Part shown: positions 26,030 through 34,317 of the stretch, piece by piece
Numbering within the stretch: the stretch's first letter is position 1
How the letters are laid out: the number at the start of each line of letters is the position of its first letter
Assembly: GCA_016179185.1 (NCBI GenBank)
Contig: JACORW010000029.1
Location: forward strand, 1 to 46,804
Length of the DNA stretch: 46,804 nucleotides
Origin: Gammaproteobacteria bacterium
GTDB taxonomy: Bacteria > Pseudomonadota > Gammaproteobacteria > Eutrophobiales > Eutrophobiaceae
Direction: 5' to 3'
The notes under the pieces: generated by a model
What the model was told of the DNA's origin: nothing
Seen by the model: only the letters and a program-made list of their open reading frames with translations
Database searches by the model: none
Program-made: the position numbers and the translations under genes

Positions 26030-26976
26030 GGGATCACGAAGTTCACATTGCCGGCAACGCCTAGCGTGAGTTTTTCGCCTCCGGCCTCATAGCACTGGCC
26101 GTCAATGACGAACGGGCCATCCAGAGTCAGTACGAGCGAATCCACATTCGCGCTCGCGTACCCGTCTTCCGGCCGCAGTCCCTCTCCACGGCCCCGTAAC
26201 AGGCCCGGCAGGTTCCTGTACATCCGTGCCGGCCGCGGACCCACCGCCGTGGCATGAATGGGCGCGACCTGCCCGCCCCAATACGGCCGCATCCCGAGCA
26301 GCAACCGGTCCAGCACCGTGGCAAGGATGGCCAGATACGGACGGCGGCCGGCACATCCCGGAAACCCTTCCAGTTGCGCGTGGACAGGCGCAGTCAGTCT
26401 TCGGCTATCGGGGCCGATCAGGGCGCCAAGAAATCTCCCCAGCACCAGGGCCGACGCGATCTCTCCGGTGATCCCCCGGCCGCGCACGTGATCGGCGAAA
26501 TACCCGACGCCACGTGCAATGATCCCGGCGCCGAAGAACATCCCGCACAACGGTGGCGAACTTGCGCGTTCGATCCTGAGCACCGGGCACACGCGCCCCG
26601 GAGGCGGTGCCCCGGGCTGCTGCGCCAGCCGGTTGCGCAACCGCTTCAGCACGGCAACGGGAGTTTCCCGGATGCCGATGTCCAGGGCGCTCATGTTGGT
26701 CGTTCCGGCCGGAACGACAAGCACCGCGGGCACCGGGACGGGGTGACCAGGTTCAAACAACCGGGTGAGTACGCCATGCAACGTGCCATCTCCGGCGATG
26801 ATTACGAGCAGGTCCGGCCTGACGGCAAGGATATGCCCCATCCCGGTTCCATCGAGCGCGGCGCCGTCCAGTTCCATGTAGCTGTCCCCGGCGATCTGCC
26901 GGCACAACGCCCGGATTTCGGGCAGCCGGCTGCCGACCCGCCCGGCGGCCGGATTGCAGAGTATCGCAATGCGCAT
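26026..26976 (-). CDS. lipid kinase of the diacylglycerol/sphingosine/ceramide kinase family
   Basis: 316 residues, DAGK catalytic-domain fold. The nucleotide-binding motif is DLLVIIAGDGTLHGVLTRL (usual form GGDGT) and the second motif VVPAGTTNMSALDIG replaces the common GTGNDFA. The N terminus RIAILCNPAAGRVGSRLPEI is also typical. It would phosphorylate a lipid hydroxyl with ATP at the inner membrane. With ceramide genes a few kilobases away, ceramide is the leading candidate substrate; the ceramide-kinase-related protein CpgB of Caulobacter is the precedent I recall. It overlaps the next gene by 4 bases and follows the CDP-alcohol phosphotransferase by 15. Confidence 0.8.
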   Translation of the reverse strand: MRIAILCNPAAGRVGSRLPEIRALCRQIAGDSYMELDGAALDGTGMGHILAVRPDLLVIIAGDGTLHGVLTRLFEPGHPVPVPAVLVVPAGTTNMSALDIGIRETPVAVLKRLRNRLAQQPGAPPPGRVCPVLRIERASSPPLCGMFFGAGIIARGVGYFADHVRGRGITGEIASALVLGRFLGALIGPDSRRLTAPVHAQLEGFPGCAGRRPYLAILATVLDRLLLGMRPYWGGQVAPIHATAVGPRPARMYRNLPGLLRGRGEGLRPEDGYASANVDSLVLTLDGPFVIDGQCYEAGGEKLTLGVAGNVNFVIP

Positions 26977-26991
26977 GGCCGACGCGGCAAT

Positions 26992-28167
26992 TCACGCGGG
27001 CGCGCGGGTGAACACACGCACCGCAAGCCGATCCCGGTCACGCGCCGGATCAACCTGCGCCAGCCACGACACCAGCGGCCCGGTCCGCCACCGCACCGAG
27101 ACGGCGTACGACACCCGCAGCAGCAGAAACGCCGTGGAGGCAAGGTGCCAGATCACGACGGCCCACAGGCCCTGCGCCGGATCCCCGTACCCCCAGAACA
27201 GGGTCAACAGGATCAGATTCGGATTGCGGCGCGCGGTGATCAGCCGGTTGAAGGAATCCAGCGGGCGCCAGACGAACAATGAGAATGACGCGGCAAAAAG
27301 CTGAAATGCGCCTTCGCACAGACGCCCGCCGATGTATCCCGCGAGCATCAGCCACAGGACCGTCGCGAGGGGTACCGGACCGTCCCACTGCGCCGCCACA
27401 CCCATGCCCCAGGCCGCGTACCAGATCGGCGGGTGCAGCAGATCGATGCCGTGATCCAGATAGTCGCCGAAGCGGCTCGAGGTCACCGTGACCCGCGCAA
27501 GTTTGCCGTCAACGGTGTCCAGAAACGTCATGAACCAGGCCATGGCGAGTCCGGCGGCAAATTCCCCCTGCGCGAATGCGATCGCTGCGAGGATGGCCAG
27601 CAGCAAACCGAACAGGGTCACGTGGTTGGGCCGCAGCCCGGCACGGATGCACAGGTGCGTGGCATGGAATGCCGGAACCGGCCAGAGCCATTTGGTCACC
27701 AGATCCGTGACGCCCTTGTATGCGCCACCGAAGAGCTCGCGTTCCAGCGCGTCCAGTTCTGCATGGGAAATGTCGTGCACGCGCGCCGGTTCGAATTTGC
27801 GCAGCCGCAGCTCGAATCCGGCGACCAGATCCGCCGGCCGGCGAATCATCAGTGCATCAAGCGCGGGACCGGCGCCCCGGGAGAGCGCCACGCCTGCGGC
27901 TTCCTCCTGTCCCACGGGCACGCGCGCAGCCACAGCCTGTTCGCTGTCTCCGGCACGCAGTTGGAAGGCGCCATCGCTGCGCGCCAGTGCTTCCAGCAAC
28001 CGCGCGTCATAAATGTGATCGGCGCGCAGCAGCAAAACCGTGGATGCCGGTGCGACGCCCTGCATTGGCGTTCCCAGTGACGCGAGCATGCGCCGGATGC
28101 GCTCCGCTCCGGTCATGCCCCAGACCCGACGGTCGCAGTTGCCGACGATCCGTATGGCGTCATTCAT
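26992..28167 (-). CDS. CDP-alcohol phosphotransferase with degenerate nucleotidyltransferase N domain
   Basis: 391 residues. The C-terminal ~230 residues form a membrane CDP-alcohol phosphatidyltransferase; the complete motif D-x2-D-G-x2-A-R-x8-G-x3-D-x3-D is seen as DTVDGKLARVTVTSSRFG then DYLDHGID, and five or six hydrophobic segments follow or flank it. The N-terminal ~130 residues (MTGAERIRRMLASLG, STVLLLRADHIYDARLLEAL) look like a MobA/IspD-type nucleotidyltransferase that has lost the glycine-rich GxGxR loop. The fusion recalls inositol-phosphate cytidylyltransferase/phosphotransferases. GGAGG lies eight bases before the ATG. First gene of the run that continues with the lipid kinase. 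Joins a CDP-activated alcohol to a hydroxyl acceptor. Confidence 0.85.
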   Translation of the reverse strand: MNDAIRIVGNCDRRVWGMTGAERIRRMLASLGTPMQGVAPASTVLLLRADHIYDARLLEALARSDGAFQLRAGDSEQAVAARVPVGQEEAAGVALSRGAGPALDALMIRRPADLVAGFELRLRKFEPARVHDISHAELDALERELFGGAYKGVTDLVTKWLWPVPAFHATHLCIRAGLRPNHVTLFGLLLAILAAIAFAQGEFAAGLAMAWFMTFLDTVDGKLARVTVTSSRFGDYLDHGIDLLHPPIWYAAWGMGVAAQWDGPVPLATVLWLMLAGYIGGRLCEGAFQLFAASFSLFVWRPLDSFNRLITARRNPNLILLTLFWGYGDPAQGLWAVVIWHLASTAFLLLRVSYAVSVRWRTGPLVSWLAQVDPARDRDRLAVRVFTRAPA

Positions 28168-28226
28168 TCCTGTTTCCTCCGCGGCCGGCGGTTGTCGCCG
28201 CGCCCTGAATCGGCAAATATGCCCGC

Positions 28227-29165
28227 ATGCCCTCCGCCACCGTCTATCGCATTGCCCATATTTCGGATCCGCACCTGACGACGCTCAGCGGGATCCGGCC
28301 CGCCGATGTCCGCAACAAGCGCATTCTAGGCTACCTGTCCTGGCTCTGGCGCCGCCGCCGCGAACACCGGCGCGAAGTTCTGGCGAAGCTGATTCAGGAC
28401 GTCGAATCGCGGCGGCCGGATCACGTCGTCATTACCGGCGACCTGACCCATGTGGGCACGCCGTCGGAGTGCGCCGAGGCAGCGACCTGGCTGCAGGAAA
28501 CATCCGGCCGCTTGCCATTGACGCTGATCCCCGGCAACCATGACCGGTATGTATCCGCGCCATGGTCCGTGACCACGGGGCGCTGGGCCGATTATATGGT
28601 GGGTGACGGCGGGGACACGGCGCTGGAGCAGGACATGTTTCCGTCGTTGCGGCGGCGGGGGCCGGTTGCCATCATCGGCCTGACGAGCGCGGTTCCGAGC
28701 CCGCCGTTCTTCGCCACGGGAAGGATCGGGGACAATCAACTCGAGGCATGCGAACGATTGCTGAACGAAGCCGGCCGCGCGGGACTGTTCCGGCTGCTGC
28801 TGGTACATCATCCTCCGGCGCCGAACCGGCTGGACTGGCGCCGCTCCCTGATCGACGCCGGCCGGCTCCGGAAAATCCTGAAACGCGCCGGCACCGAACT
28901 CGTGCTGCACGGGCATTGTCATCGCTGGCTGTCCACATCGGTTCCGGGACCGCTCGATGACATTCCGGCGCTCGGGATCCCGTCGGCATCGGCGCTGACG
29001 ACCCGCGCCGGCCGGCGTGCCGGCTACAGCATGCTGGAGATCACGCCGGCCGGCTTCGGCTGGGAGGTCTCCGTGGCGTGCTATGCCCTGGTGAATGACA
29101 CGACGGGATTCCAGCTCCACGACCTGCTGAAACTTCAACGACCGAAGCGCCCTGACATCTCGTAA
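28227..29165 (+). CDS. calcineurin-like metallophosphoesterase
   Basis: 312 residues with the full metallophosphoesterase motif set: ISDPHLT near the N terminus (D-x-H), HVVITGDLTHVG (G-D), IPGNHDRYV (G-N-H-D), LLLVHHPPAPN (H) and LVLHGHCHRWLS (G-H-x-H). Cytoplasmic or membrane-peripheral; a pyrophosphatase of the LpxH kind or a lipid-phosphate phosphatase would both fit. It is divergent from the CDP-alcohol phosphotransferase (59-base shared promoter gap) and convergent with lptG, so it is probably part of the envelope-lipid region. Substrate cannot be told from sequence. Confidence 0.88.
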   Translation: MPSATVYRIAHISDPHLTTLSGIRPADVRNKRILGYLSWLWRRRREHRREVLAKLIQDVESRRPDHVVITGDLTHVGTPSECAEAATWLQETSGRLPLTLIPGNHDRYVSAPWSVTTGRWADYMVGDGGDTALEQDMFPSLRRRGPVAIIGLTSAVPSPPFFATGRIGDNQLEACERLLNEAGRAGLFRLLLVHHPPAPNRLDWRRSLIDAGRLRKILKRAGTELVLHGHCHRWLSTSVPGPLDDIPALGIPSASALTTRAGRRAGYSMLEITPAGFGWEVSVACYALVNDTTGFQLHDLLKLQRPKRPDIS

Positions 29166-29197
29166 TGCCGGACGGCGGCATCCCGCGGCTGCCGGCA
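29166..29197. terminator. possible terminator hairpin between convergent genes
   Basis: TGCCGG (29166-29171) pairs with CCGGCA (29192-29197), with further GC pairing inside. No T-tract, so only tentative. It lies between the phosphoesterase stop and lptG stop. Confidence 0.35.
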
Positions 29198-29206
29198 CAT
29201 CCTGAC

Positions 29207-30271
29207 TCAGCGCACTCGTACCAGCAGTTGCTGGCCGGCGATAGCGAGCAGCACACCCGGTCCGAGCGCAACGAACGCCGGACTGAGTTCCAGCAGCAGG
29301 CCGGCGTTGGACACAATCTGGTCGAGCAGATAAACCCCGACACCGGTGACGGCGGCGAATACCAGCCGCTTGCCGAGCCCGCCGTGCAGAAACCCGAACA
29401 CGAACGGCGTGGACAACAGCAGCATTGCGATCAACATGACCGCCCCGCCGGCCTTGCGCCACAGCGCGAGTTCGTAGGCCGCGAATTCCTGGCCCGTGGT
29501 TTTTAGATACGCGACCAGTTCACGCAATTGGGTCGGCGAAAGGCTCTCGGGGGGGCGCAGCAGCGTGGCGATCTGCTCCGGCGACAAAAACGGCTGCCAG
29601 GGCAGTTCCGCCAATTGCTCGGTGATTACGCTGCCGCCGTCAATGCGTTTGCGCGTGACCCGGTTCAATGACCAGAGCCCGGCATCCACAATCTCGGCGT
29701 GCGGGCTGCGCAGGTGCTCCACCATGCGCCCCTGGGCATCGAACGTCATGATCTCGACGTCATTCGGCTCGTCCCGCGATCCCATGCTGCCGATACGCAG
29801 CACGCGCCGGTTGTCGCGGATCCAGATCCCCAGTCCGGAGCCCAGTTCGGTGCTTTGCGCGAGCGCCGCCGAACGCTGAATCATTGCCTGCTGTTGCAGG
29901 ACCGGCGCCACGAACTGCTCGAGTGCGGCCAGCGCGGCCACCACCATAAGCCCAAGCGTCAACGACGCGCGCGCTATTCCCATGGCGGACAACCCCGCGG
30001 CGCGCATGGCCACAAGCTCCAGCGACGCGGCCAGCCTTCCCAGCGCAATGACGTTGCCGAGCAGCGCAATGAACGGCGCCAGTTGAATCAGCCGCCGCGG
30101 GATCATCAGCACAACGTAGCGCATCGCATCCGCGAGCTCGTAGCTGCCTTCGCCCACGTCCTCAAGTTCTTCCAGCAGGTCCAGAAAACTGAACAGCGGC
30201 AGCAGCACTGCCGTTGCGACACCGACGCCGACGGCGATCCGCCCAATCAGGTAACGGTCAAGAATTTTCAT
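29207..30271 (-). CDS. lptG: LPS export permease LptG (YjgQ/YjgP family)
   Basis: 354 residues, the standard size. Opens KILDRYLIGRIAVGVGVATA with paired N-terminal membrane segments, the family block LAPFIALLGNVIALGRLAAS and SLELVAMRAAGLSAMGIARA (coupling region that contacts LptB), a periplasmic beta-jellyroll at ~125-250, and C-terminal membrane segments. The start ATG overlaps the lptF stop by 4 bases. Normally works with LptF and LptB2 to pull LPS from the inner membrane. The usual neighbour pepA is absent; the location inside a ceramide-lipid region raises the possibility of a dedicated cargo. Confidence 0.9.
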   Translation of the reverse strand: MKILDRYLIGRIAVGVGVATAVLLPLFSFLDLLEELEDVGEGSYELADAMRYVVLMIPRRLIQLAPFIALLGNVIALGRLAASLELVAMRAAGLSAMGIARASLTLGLMVVAALAALEQFVAPVLQQQAMIQRSAALAQSTELGSGLGIWIRDNRRVLRIGSMGSRDEPNDVEIMTFDAQGRMVEHLRSPHAEIVDAGLWSLNRVTRKRIDGGSVITEQLAELPWQPFLSPEQIATLLRPPESLSPTQLRELVAYLKTTGQEFAAYELALWRKAGGAVMLIAMLLLSTPFVFGFLHGGLGKRLVFAAVTGVGVYLLDQIVSNAGLLLELSPAFVALGPGVLLAIAGQQLLVRVR

Positions 30272-31341
30272 GACACCGCGGTCCGCGGCGTCACGGTCCC
30301 GGCGCGGAGGATCCAGATGACGCCTGCAGCCATCAGGCCATGCAGCCACCAGACACCGGGGATGGCGCCGACGACACCCTGCTCCACCCACGACTGGGCC
30401 AGGCCGCTCAGGTTGTAATACACGGCGAACACCAGCGCCGCGACAATGCTGCGTTCGTGCCGGCCCTGACCCGGCGTGGCACGACTCAATGGCACCGCCA
30501 CGAGCACCAGCAGCAGCGTCGCCAGCGGCCGCGACAGCCGCCACTGCCACTCGGCGATCTCCGCCGGCGCGGCGGACGCCAACAATGTAGCCGTGGCCGC
30601 GGCCTTGCGCCGGTAGCCGATGGCCGCGTCCGGCTGCGTAAGATTGAAGACCAAATCGTCGAACTCGGTGACCTGATCGGCGCCCCTGTCCCGCGGCAGC
30701 CGGTACAACTGACCCTCAAACAGGTGCAACTGTGATTTTCCCGTCGCCGGGTTCTCGTGATGTTCGGCGCGCCGCGCGTTAACCACTGTGCTCGCCTGCG
30801 CGCCGCGCCGGAACAGAAATACCTCCTGCATTTCCAGCGTGTCCGGATCCTTGCGCTGCGCATATAGCACGCGCCCGCTTTCCTCGCTGCCGTAGAACTT
30901 CCCGGCCTGCACGCGGGCCGGGCTGAATTCCGCGCGCGCCTCGGCGTCCAGCAGATAACTTTCGGCGTAAGCCCAGGGCCGGGCGGCGACCGACAGGCAA
31001 CCCACCAGAATGGATACCGGCACGGCCAGGATCAGGATCGCCCTGATGATCGCGCCCGGGCCCACACCCGCAGCGCGCAGCGCGACGATTTCCCGGTCGC
31101 GATACAGCCGCCCAAGCCCCATGATCACCGAGAAATACAGCGCCACCGGGACGAGCACTTCGCTCGCGATCATGGTCTTCAGCAGCACGAGCCGGGCCAG
31201 CGCAATAATCCCCAGCGTTTCGGTAACCGCCGCCGCCAGGTAGCGTCCCACGGAAAAGCAGGCAAACAACGCCAGCAGAATGCCGAGCACCGCCAGAAAC
31301 GGCTTCAGCACCTCGGCAATGATGTAACGCTCTATGCGCAT
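30268..31341 (-). CDS. lptF: LPS export permease LptF (YjgP/YjgQ family)
   Basis: 357 residues. N terminus RIERYIIAEVLKPFLAVLGI with membrane segment, ALYFSVIMGLGRLYRDREIV and ALRAAGVGPGAIIRAILILA (coupling region), periplasmic jellyroll (~125-250), then C-terminal membrane segments with PLATLLLVLVAVPLSRATPG. ATG at 31341 chosen because the family alignment starts there; the frame is open to 31512. First gene of lptF-lptG. Divergent from the nucleotidyltransferase gene at 31409 with 67 bases between. Confidence 0.9.
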   Translation of the reverse strand: MRIERYIIAEVLKPFLAVLGILLALFACFSVGRYLAAAVTETLGIIALARLVLLKTMIASEVLVPVALYFSVIMGLGRLYRDREIVALRAAGVGPGAIIRAILILAVPVSILVGCLSVAARPWAYAESYLLDAEARAEFSPARVQAGKFYGSEESGRVLYAQRKDPDTLEMQEVFLFRRGAQASTVVNARRAEHHENPATGKSQLHLFEGQLYRLPRDRGADQVTEFDDLVFNLTQPDAAIGYRRKAAATATLLASAAPAEIAEWQWRLSRPLATLLLVLVAVPLSRATPGQGRHERSIVAALVFAVYYNLSGLAQSWVEQGVVGAIPGVWWLHGLMAAGVIWILRAGTVTPRTAVS

Positions 31342-31408
31342 GAGTTTCCGTGGTTTCGCCGCAACCCGCCCGCGGCAAGGCGCCACGCGCGGATGGTAAT
31401 ATAGTCCA

Positions 31409-32176
31409 ATGGGAAACCGCCGCAGAAAAACGCCCACGCGCGCGGTGCTGCTCAGCGCCGGCCAGGGCCGGCGCCTGCTGCCGCTTACCGCCAATCGCCC
31501 CAAGTGCCTCATCCGGATAGGCGATCGCTCGGTGCTCGAATGGCAACTGGATGCGTTGCTTGAAGCGGATACCCGCGAAATCGTCGTGGTATCCGGTTAT
31601 CGCAGCGACCTGGTCGAGGCGCTCGTGGCACGGCGCTACGCGCGCCGCGGAGTGCGCGTCGAATTCAATCCGTTCTTCGACATCACCGACAATCTGGCCA
31701 GTTGCTGGATCGCCCGCGCCGCGATGGACGGGGACTTCCTGCTGCTGAACGGCGACATCATCTTTGAGACTGCCGTGCTGCGGCGCGTGCTCGATTCCAC
31801 CGCTGCCCCGATTACCCTTGCCGTCAACATCAAGGACGAATACGACGATGACGACATGAAAGTAAAGGTAACCCGGGGAGTGGTACGCCGGGTCAGCAAG
31901 ACACTGGCGCCGCAACAGACCAGCGGAGAATCCATCGGCATGCTGTATTTCCGCGACAGCGGCGTGGCGTTGTTTCGCGCCGCGGTGGATAGCGCCATCC
32001 GGCATCCGCCCAGTCTCAACCTGTGGTACCTGTCGATCATTGACGCGCTTGCCGCGGACGGGATTGTCCGGGCCTGCCCGGTGACCGGACTGGGCTGGGC
32101 GGAGCTGGATTTCCCGAGCGATCTGGAAATTGCCAGGGCGACCTTTGGCGGAAGTCTTCTGCATCAGCCCGGCTGA
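31409..32176 (+). CDS. sugar-phosphate/phosphoalcohol nucleotidyltransferase (LicC-like)
   Basis: 255 residues. The Rossmann-like nucleotidyltransferase signature AVLLSAGQGRRLLPLTANRP then KCLIRIG (G-x-G-x-R...P-K) is intact at residues 12-35, and FLLLNGDIIFE supplies the metal-binding Asp. The block FNPFFDITDNLASCWIARAA resembles cytidylyltransferases for phosphocholine and related alcohols (LicC type) more than sugar enzymes. It would use CTP or another NTP to activate a head-group phosphate, a suitable donor for the CDP-alcohol phosphotransferase or the glycerophosphotransferase-like protein nearby. The substrate is inferred. Confidence 0.82.
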   Translation: MGNRRRKTPTRAVLLSAGQGRRLLPLTANRPKCLIRIGDRSVLEWQLDALLEADTREIVVVSGYRSDLVEALVARRYARRGVRVEFNPFFDITDNLASCWIARAAMDGDFLLLNGDIIFETAVLRRVLDSTAAPITLAVNIKDEYDDDDMKVKVTRGVVRRVSKTLAPQQTSGESIGMLYFRDSGVALFRAAVDSAIRHPPSLNLWYLSIIDALAADGIVRACPVTGLGWAELDFPSDLEIARATFGGSLLHQPG

Positions 32177-32187
32177 TCGCCCTTTAC

Positions 32188-32222
32188 CAGGGTGATGCAA
32201 ACCGGAGTTTTGCCTCACCCTG
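32188..32222. terminator. hairpin between convergent genes
   Basis: CAGGGTGA (32188-32195) pairs with TCACCCTG (32215-32222), and GCAAAC with GTTTTGC inside, around a CGGA loop. A strong stem, without a long T-run, placed between the stops of two convergent genes; probably bidirectional. Confidence 0.55.
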
Positions 32223-33059
32223 TTACGCTGGTTTCAGCCTGCCCGCACGCTGCGCCAGGATCGCCTCCACGCGGCGCAGGTCATCCGGCGTATCAACGTC
32301 AATGCTGGCTTCGGGATCATCCAGCATCACGGGGGCAATCCGCGCACCGAGACGGCGTGAGGCCCGGGACAGCGCGTCGTCCAGCGTCATGGCCCCCACC
32401 AGGTAACGCACAAGACCGGCCACGCCAAGTATCCCGGCCACAAGCCGTGCCGGGTTTTTGCGTTGCTGTTCCACCGCTGTCCAGAATTTGATGACACGGT
32501 TTCCTGTTCTTGTCAGCACGGCAAACAGGTTGCAGGTGCAGTAGCCGTCTCCGAATCGCAGTACCGTGCGCCGGACGCCCGGAAATGCTGCGGCGACCCG
32601 GTCGTAGTCAATCAGACCGACGGCCAGGTCGGCTTCCAGGATCAAACTGGCGGAGATAAACCTCGCCGCGAGCGGCGCCGTCAGCAACGCGTGGTCGGCC
32701 GTCGTAATCAATACCGGAAGTTCATTGCCCAGCGCCTGCAACCCTTTCGCAGCGCTGCGACTGGGCGAAGGCTCCGGGTCGAGCCGGGTCACCCCCGGGG
32801 TTTCAATCGCGGCAGTGAGGGACGGATGCGCCGCCATGCAGGCTTGCGCGGGACCGACTACAACTATGCGGCCCAGCCGCGGCACGCCGCGTACGGCGGC
32901 AATCACACGGTTCAACAGCGGTACCCCCGCAACCGGCACCGCGGCCTTGCAGGCGACCCCTGCGTGGCGGGCCACGGGATCGGCAGCGCTGCGATCCCCG
33001 GCCAGGATCAGCGCATTGAATCCGGATCCCGGCAAAGACCCTGGTACGGCGTGCTCCAT
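32223..33059 (-). CDS. MobA-like NTP transferase coupled to ceramide synthase
   Basis: 278 residues. FNALILAGDRSAADPVARHA opens a MobA/IspD-type fold, but the loop after LAG lacks the usual G-x-S/T-x-R-M/F pattern. CKAAVPVAGVPLLNRVIAAV continues it, PVLITTADHALLTA gives the D-x-x-like metal site, and ASIDVDTPDDLRRVEAIL is the common C-terminal block. The gene starts one base before the end of the cerS stop (TGATG overlap), so it is translated with cerS. This tight coupling is the best evidence that a nucleotide-activated head group is made together with ceramide. Donor and acceptor are unknown. Confidence 0.8.
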   Translation of the reverse strand: MEHAVPGSLPGSGFNALILAGDRSAADPVARHAGVACKAAVPVAGVPLLNRVIAAVRGVPRLGRIVVVGPAQACMAAHPSLTAAIETPGVTRLDPEPSPSRSAAKGLQALGNELPVLITTADHALLTAPLAARFISASLILEADLAVGLIDYDRVAAAFPGVRRTVLRFGDGYCTCNLFAVLTRTGNRVIKFWTAVEQQRKNPARLVAGILGVAGLVRYLVGAMTLDDALSRASRRLGARIAPVMLDDPEASIDVDTPDDLRRVEAILAQRAGRLKPA

Positions 33060-34201
33060 CAGTCCCCCAACTGCTTCCGGTAAATCCGGTAGCGCTTGTA
33101 TAACCGGCTGCCGATGACCTCCAGAATATGGCGCATGCCCTTGTTGTCATCCAGGATCCAGGACATTTCCACTTCCCGGATGCCGTGCCGACACACCGCC
33201 TCCTTGACGCTCTGGATCAACAGGAATGCTATTGCGATACCAAGGGGAGTATTCTGAAATTCCTTCCGGACCCCCATCAGCGGCACGCGGCCGGTCCGTA
33301 CCCGTTCCCCCTTGATACGCAGCGCGAGTTTCACCCATCCGCACGGCAACAGGTGCCCCCGAAGATCGGCCGCGGCTTCATTTATGTTCGGCAACGCCAC
33401 GATGAACGCCACCGGCCTGCCGCCGAATTCGGCGATCTGGACAAATTCATCCGGCACCAAAAGGCGGAGACTGGTTCCAATCTCCGCGAATTCCGCCTCC
33501 GTAAACGGGACGAACCCCCAGTTTTCCGACCATGCGTCATTGAATATACTGCGCAGAATTTCCAGTTCTTCTCCCATACGGTTGCGCCGAAGAATTCGCA
33601 GTTGCACACGCGGACCGTAACGCCGCAGGAGGGAATCCATGACCCTGGGCGGCGTGAAATCCGTATTGACCCAGTAGGCCAACAGGTCCCTGGCCGGCTG
33701 ATAACCCATTTCCTGCACGTACTTCCCATACCATGGGCGTCCGTGGGGCATCATTACCACGGGCGGGGTCTCAAATCCGTCCACCAGCAGTCCGCACTCT
33801 TGATTGATGGACAGGCTGAACGGACCGGTAATTTCTGTCGCGCCTTGTTCTCGAAGCCAGTCCTCAGCAGCGCCGAACAGCGCTGAAAAAACGTGGATGT
33901 CCTCTATTCCTTCCAGCATGCCGAAATGCCCTGTTTTTGGGCCGTGGTGCTCCCGGTGCAGGGCATCTATCTGGGCGGAAATCCGTCCAGCCGGGACGCT
34001 GCCCCGGAGCGCCATCCAGGCTTGCCATTCCCCGTGCTGGAAAAACGGGTTATGCCGGGAAAGGTGCAGGCGCCGTTCAAGCCGCAGCGGCGCGACCCAT
34101 GCCGGGTCGCCGGCATAGGCCCGGTACCCGACATCTATGAACCGCCAGAGCTCACCACCGGTACGGACGGGGACGATCTCCACTCTGGAACTGTCGGGCA
34201 T
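33059..34201 (-). CDS. cerS: bacterial ceramide synthase (GNAT-like)
   Basis: About 380 residues, GNAT-like acyltransferase of the bacterial ceramide synthase (CerS/bCerS) kind, which acylates the 3-ketosphinganine made by Spt. Blocks that recall the family are VGYRAYAGDPAWVAPLRLER, ARNPFF-like SRHNPFFQHGEWQAWMA, PFSLSINQECGLLVDGF and MMPHGRPWYGKYVQEMGY, then FEWALLE-like WILDDNKGMRHILEVIGS RLYKRYRIYRKQ at the C terminus. Start at ATG 34201; the frame is open to 34285. It is divergent from the HIT/aasR side and leads an operon with the MobA-like gene. Name based on neighbourhood with spt, acpR, cerR and aasR plus family resemblance. Confidence 0.85.
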   Translation of the reverse strand: MPDSSRVEIVPVRTGGELWRFIDVGYRAYAGDPAWVAPLRLERRLHLSRHNPFFQHGEWQAWMALRGSVPAGRISAQIDALHREHHGPKTGHFGMLEGIEDIHVFSALFGAAEDWLREQGATEITGPFSLSINQECGLLVDGFETPPVVMMPHGRPWYGKYVQEMGYQPARDLLAYWVNTDFTPPRVMDSLLRRYGPRVQLRILRRNRMGEELEILRSIFNDAWSENWGFVPFTEAEFAEIGTSLRLLVPDEFVQIAEFGGRPVAFIVALPNINEAAADLRGHLLPCGWVKLALRIKGERVRTGRVPLMGVRKEFQNTPLGIAIAFLLIQSVKEAVCRHGIREVEMSWILDDNKGMRHILEVIGSRLYKRYRIYRKQLGD

Positions 34202-34317
34202 GGAAAGATTCCGGTGTAAGTTTCTCTGGTTATTCGACGACTCAGTCTCGGGCAGGATCAGGCGTGGGGCGAACCAGTGGTGCATTTGTCAGAAACTTTT
34301 GCTATATTATCATATAG

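Noticed and set aside
29699-30418. Plus-strand frames antisense to lptG/lptF
   Set aside because: GC-rich shadow frames; lptG and lptF are clear membrane proteins.
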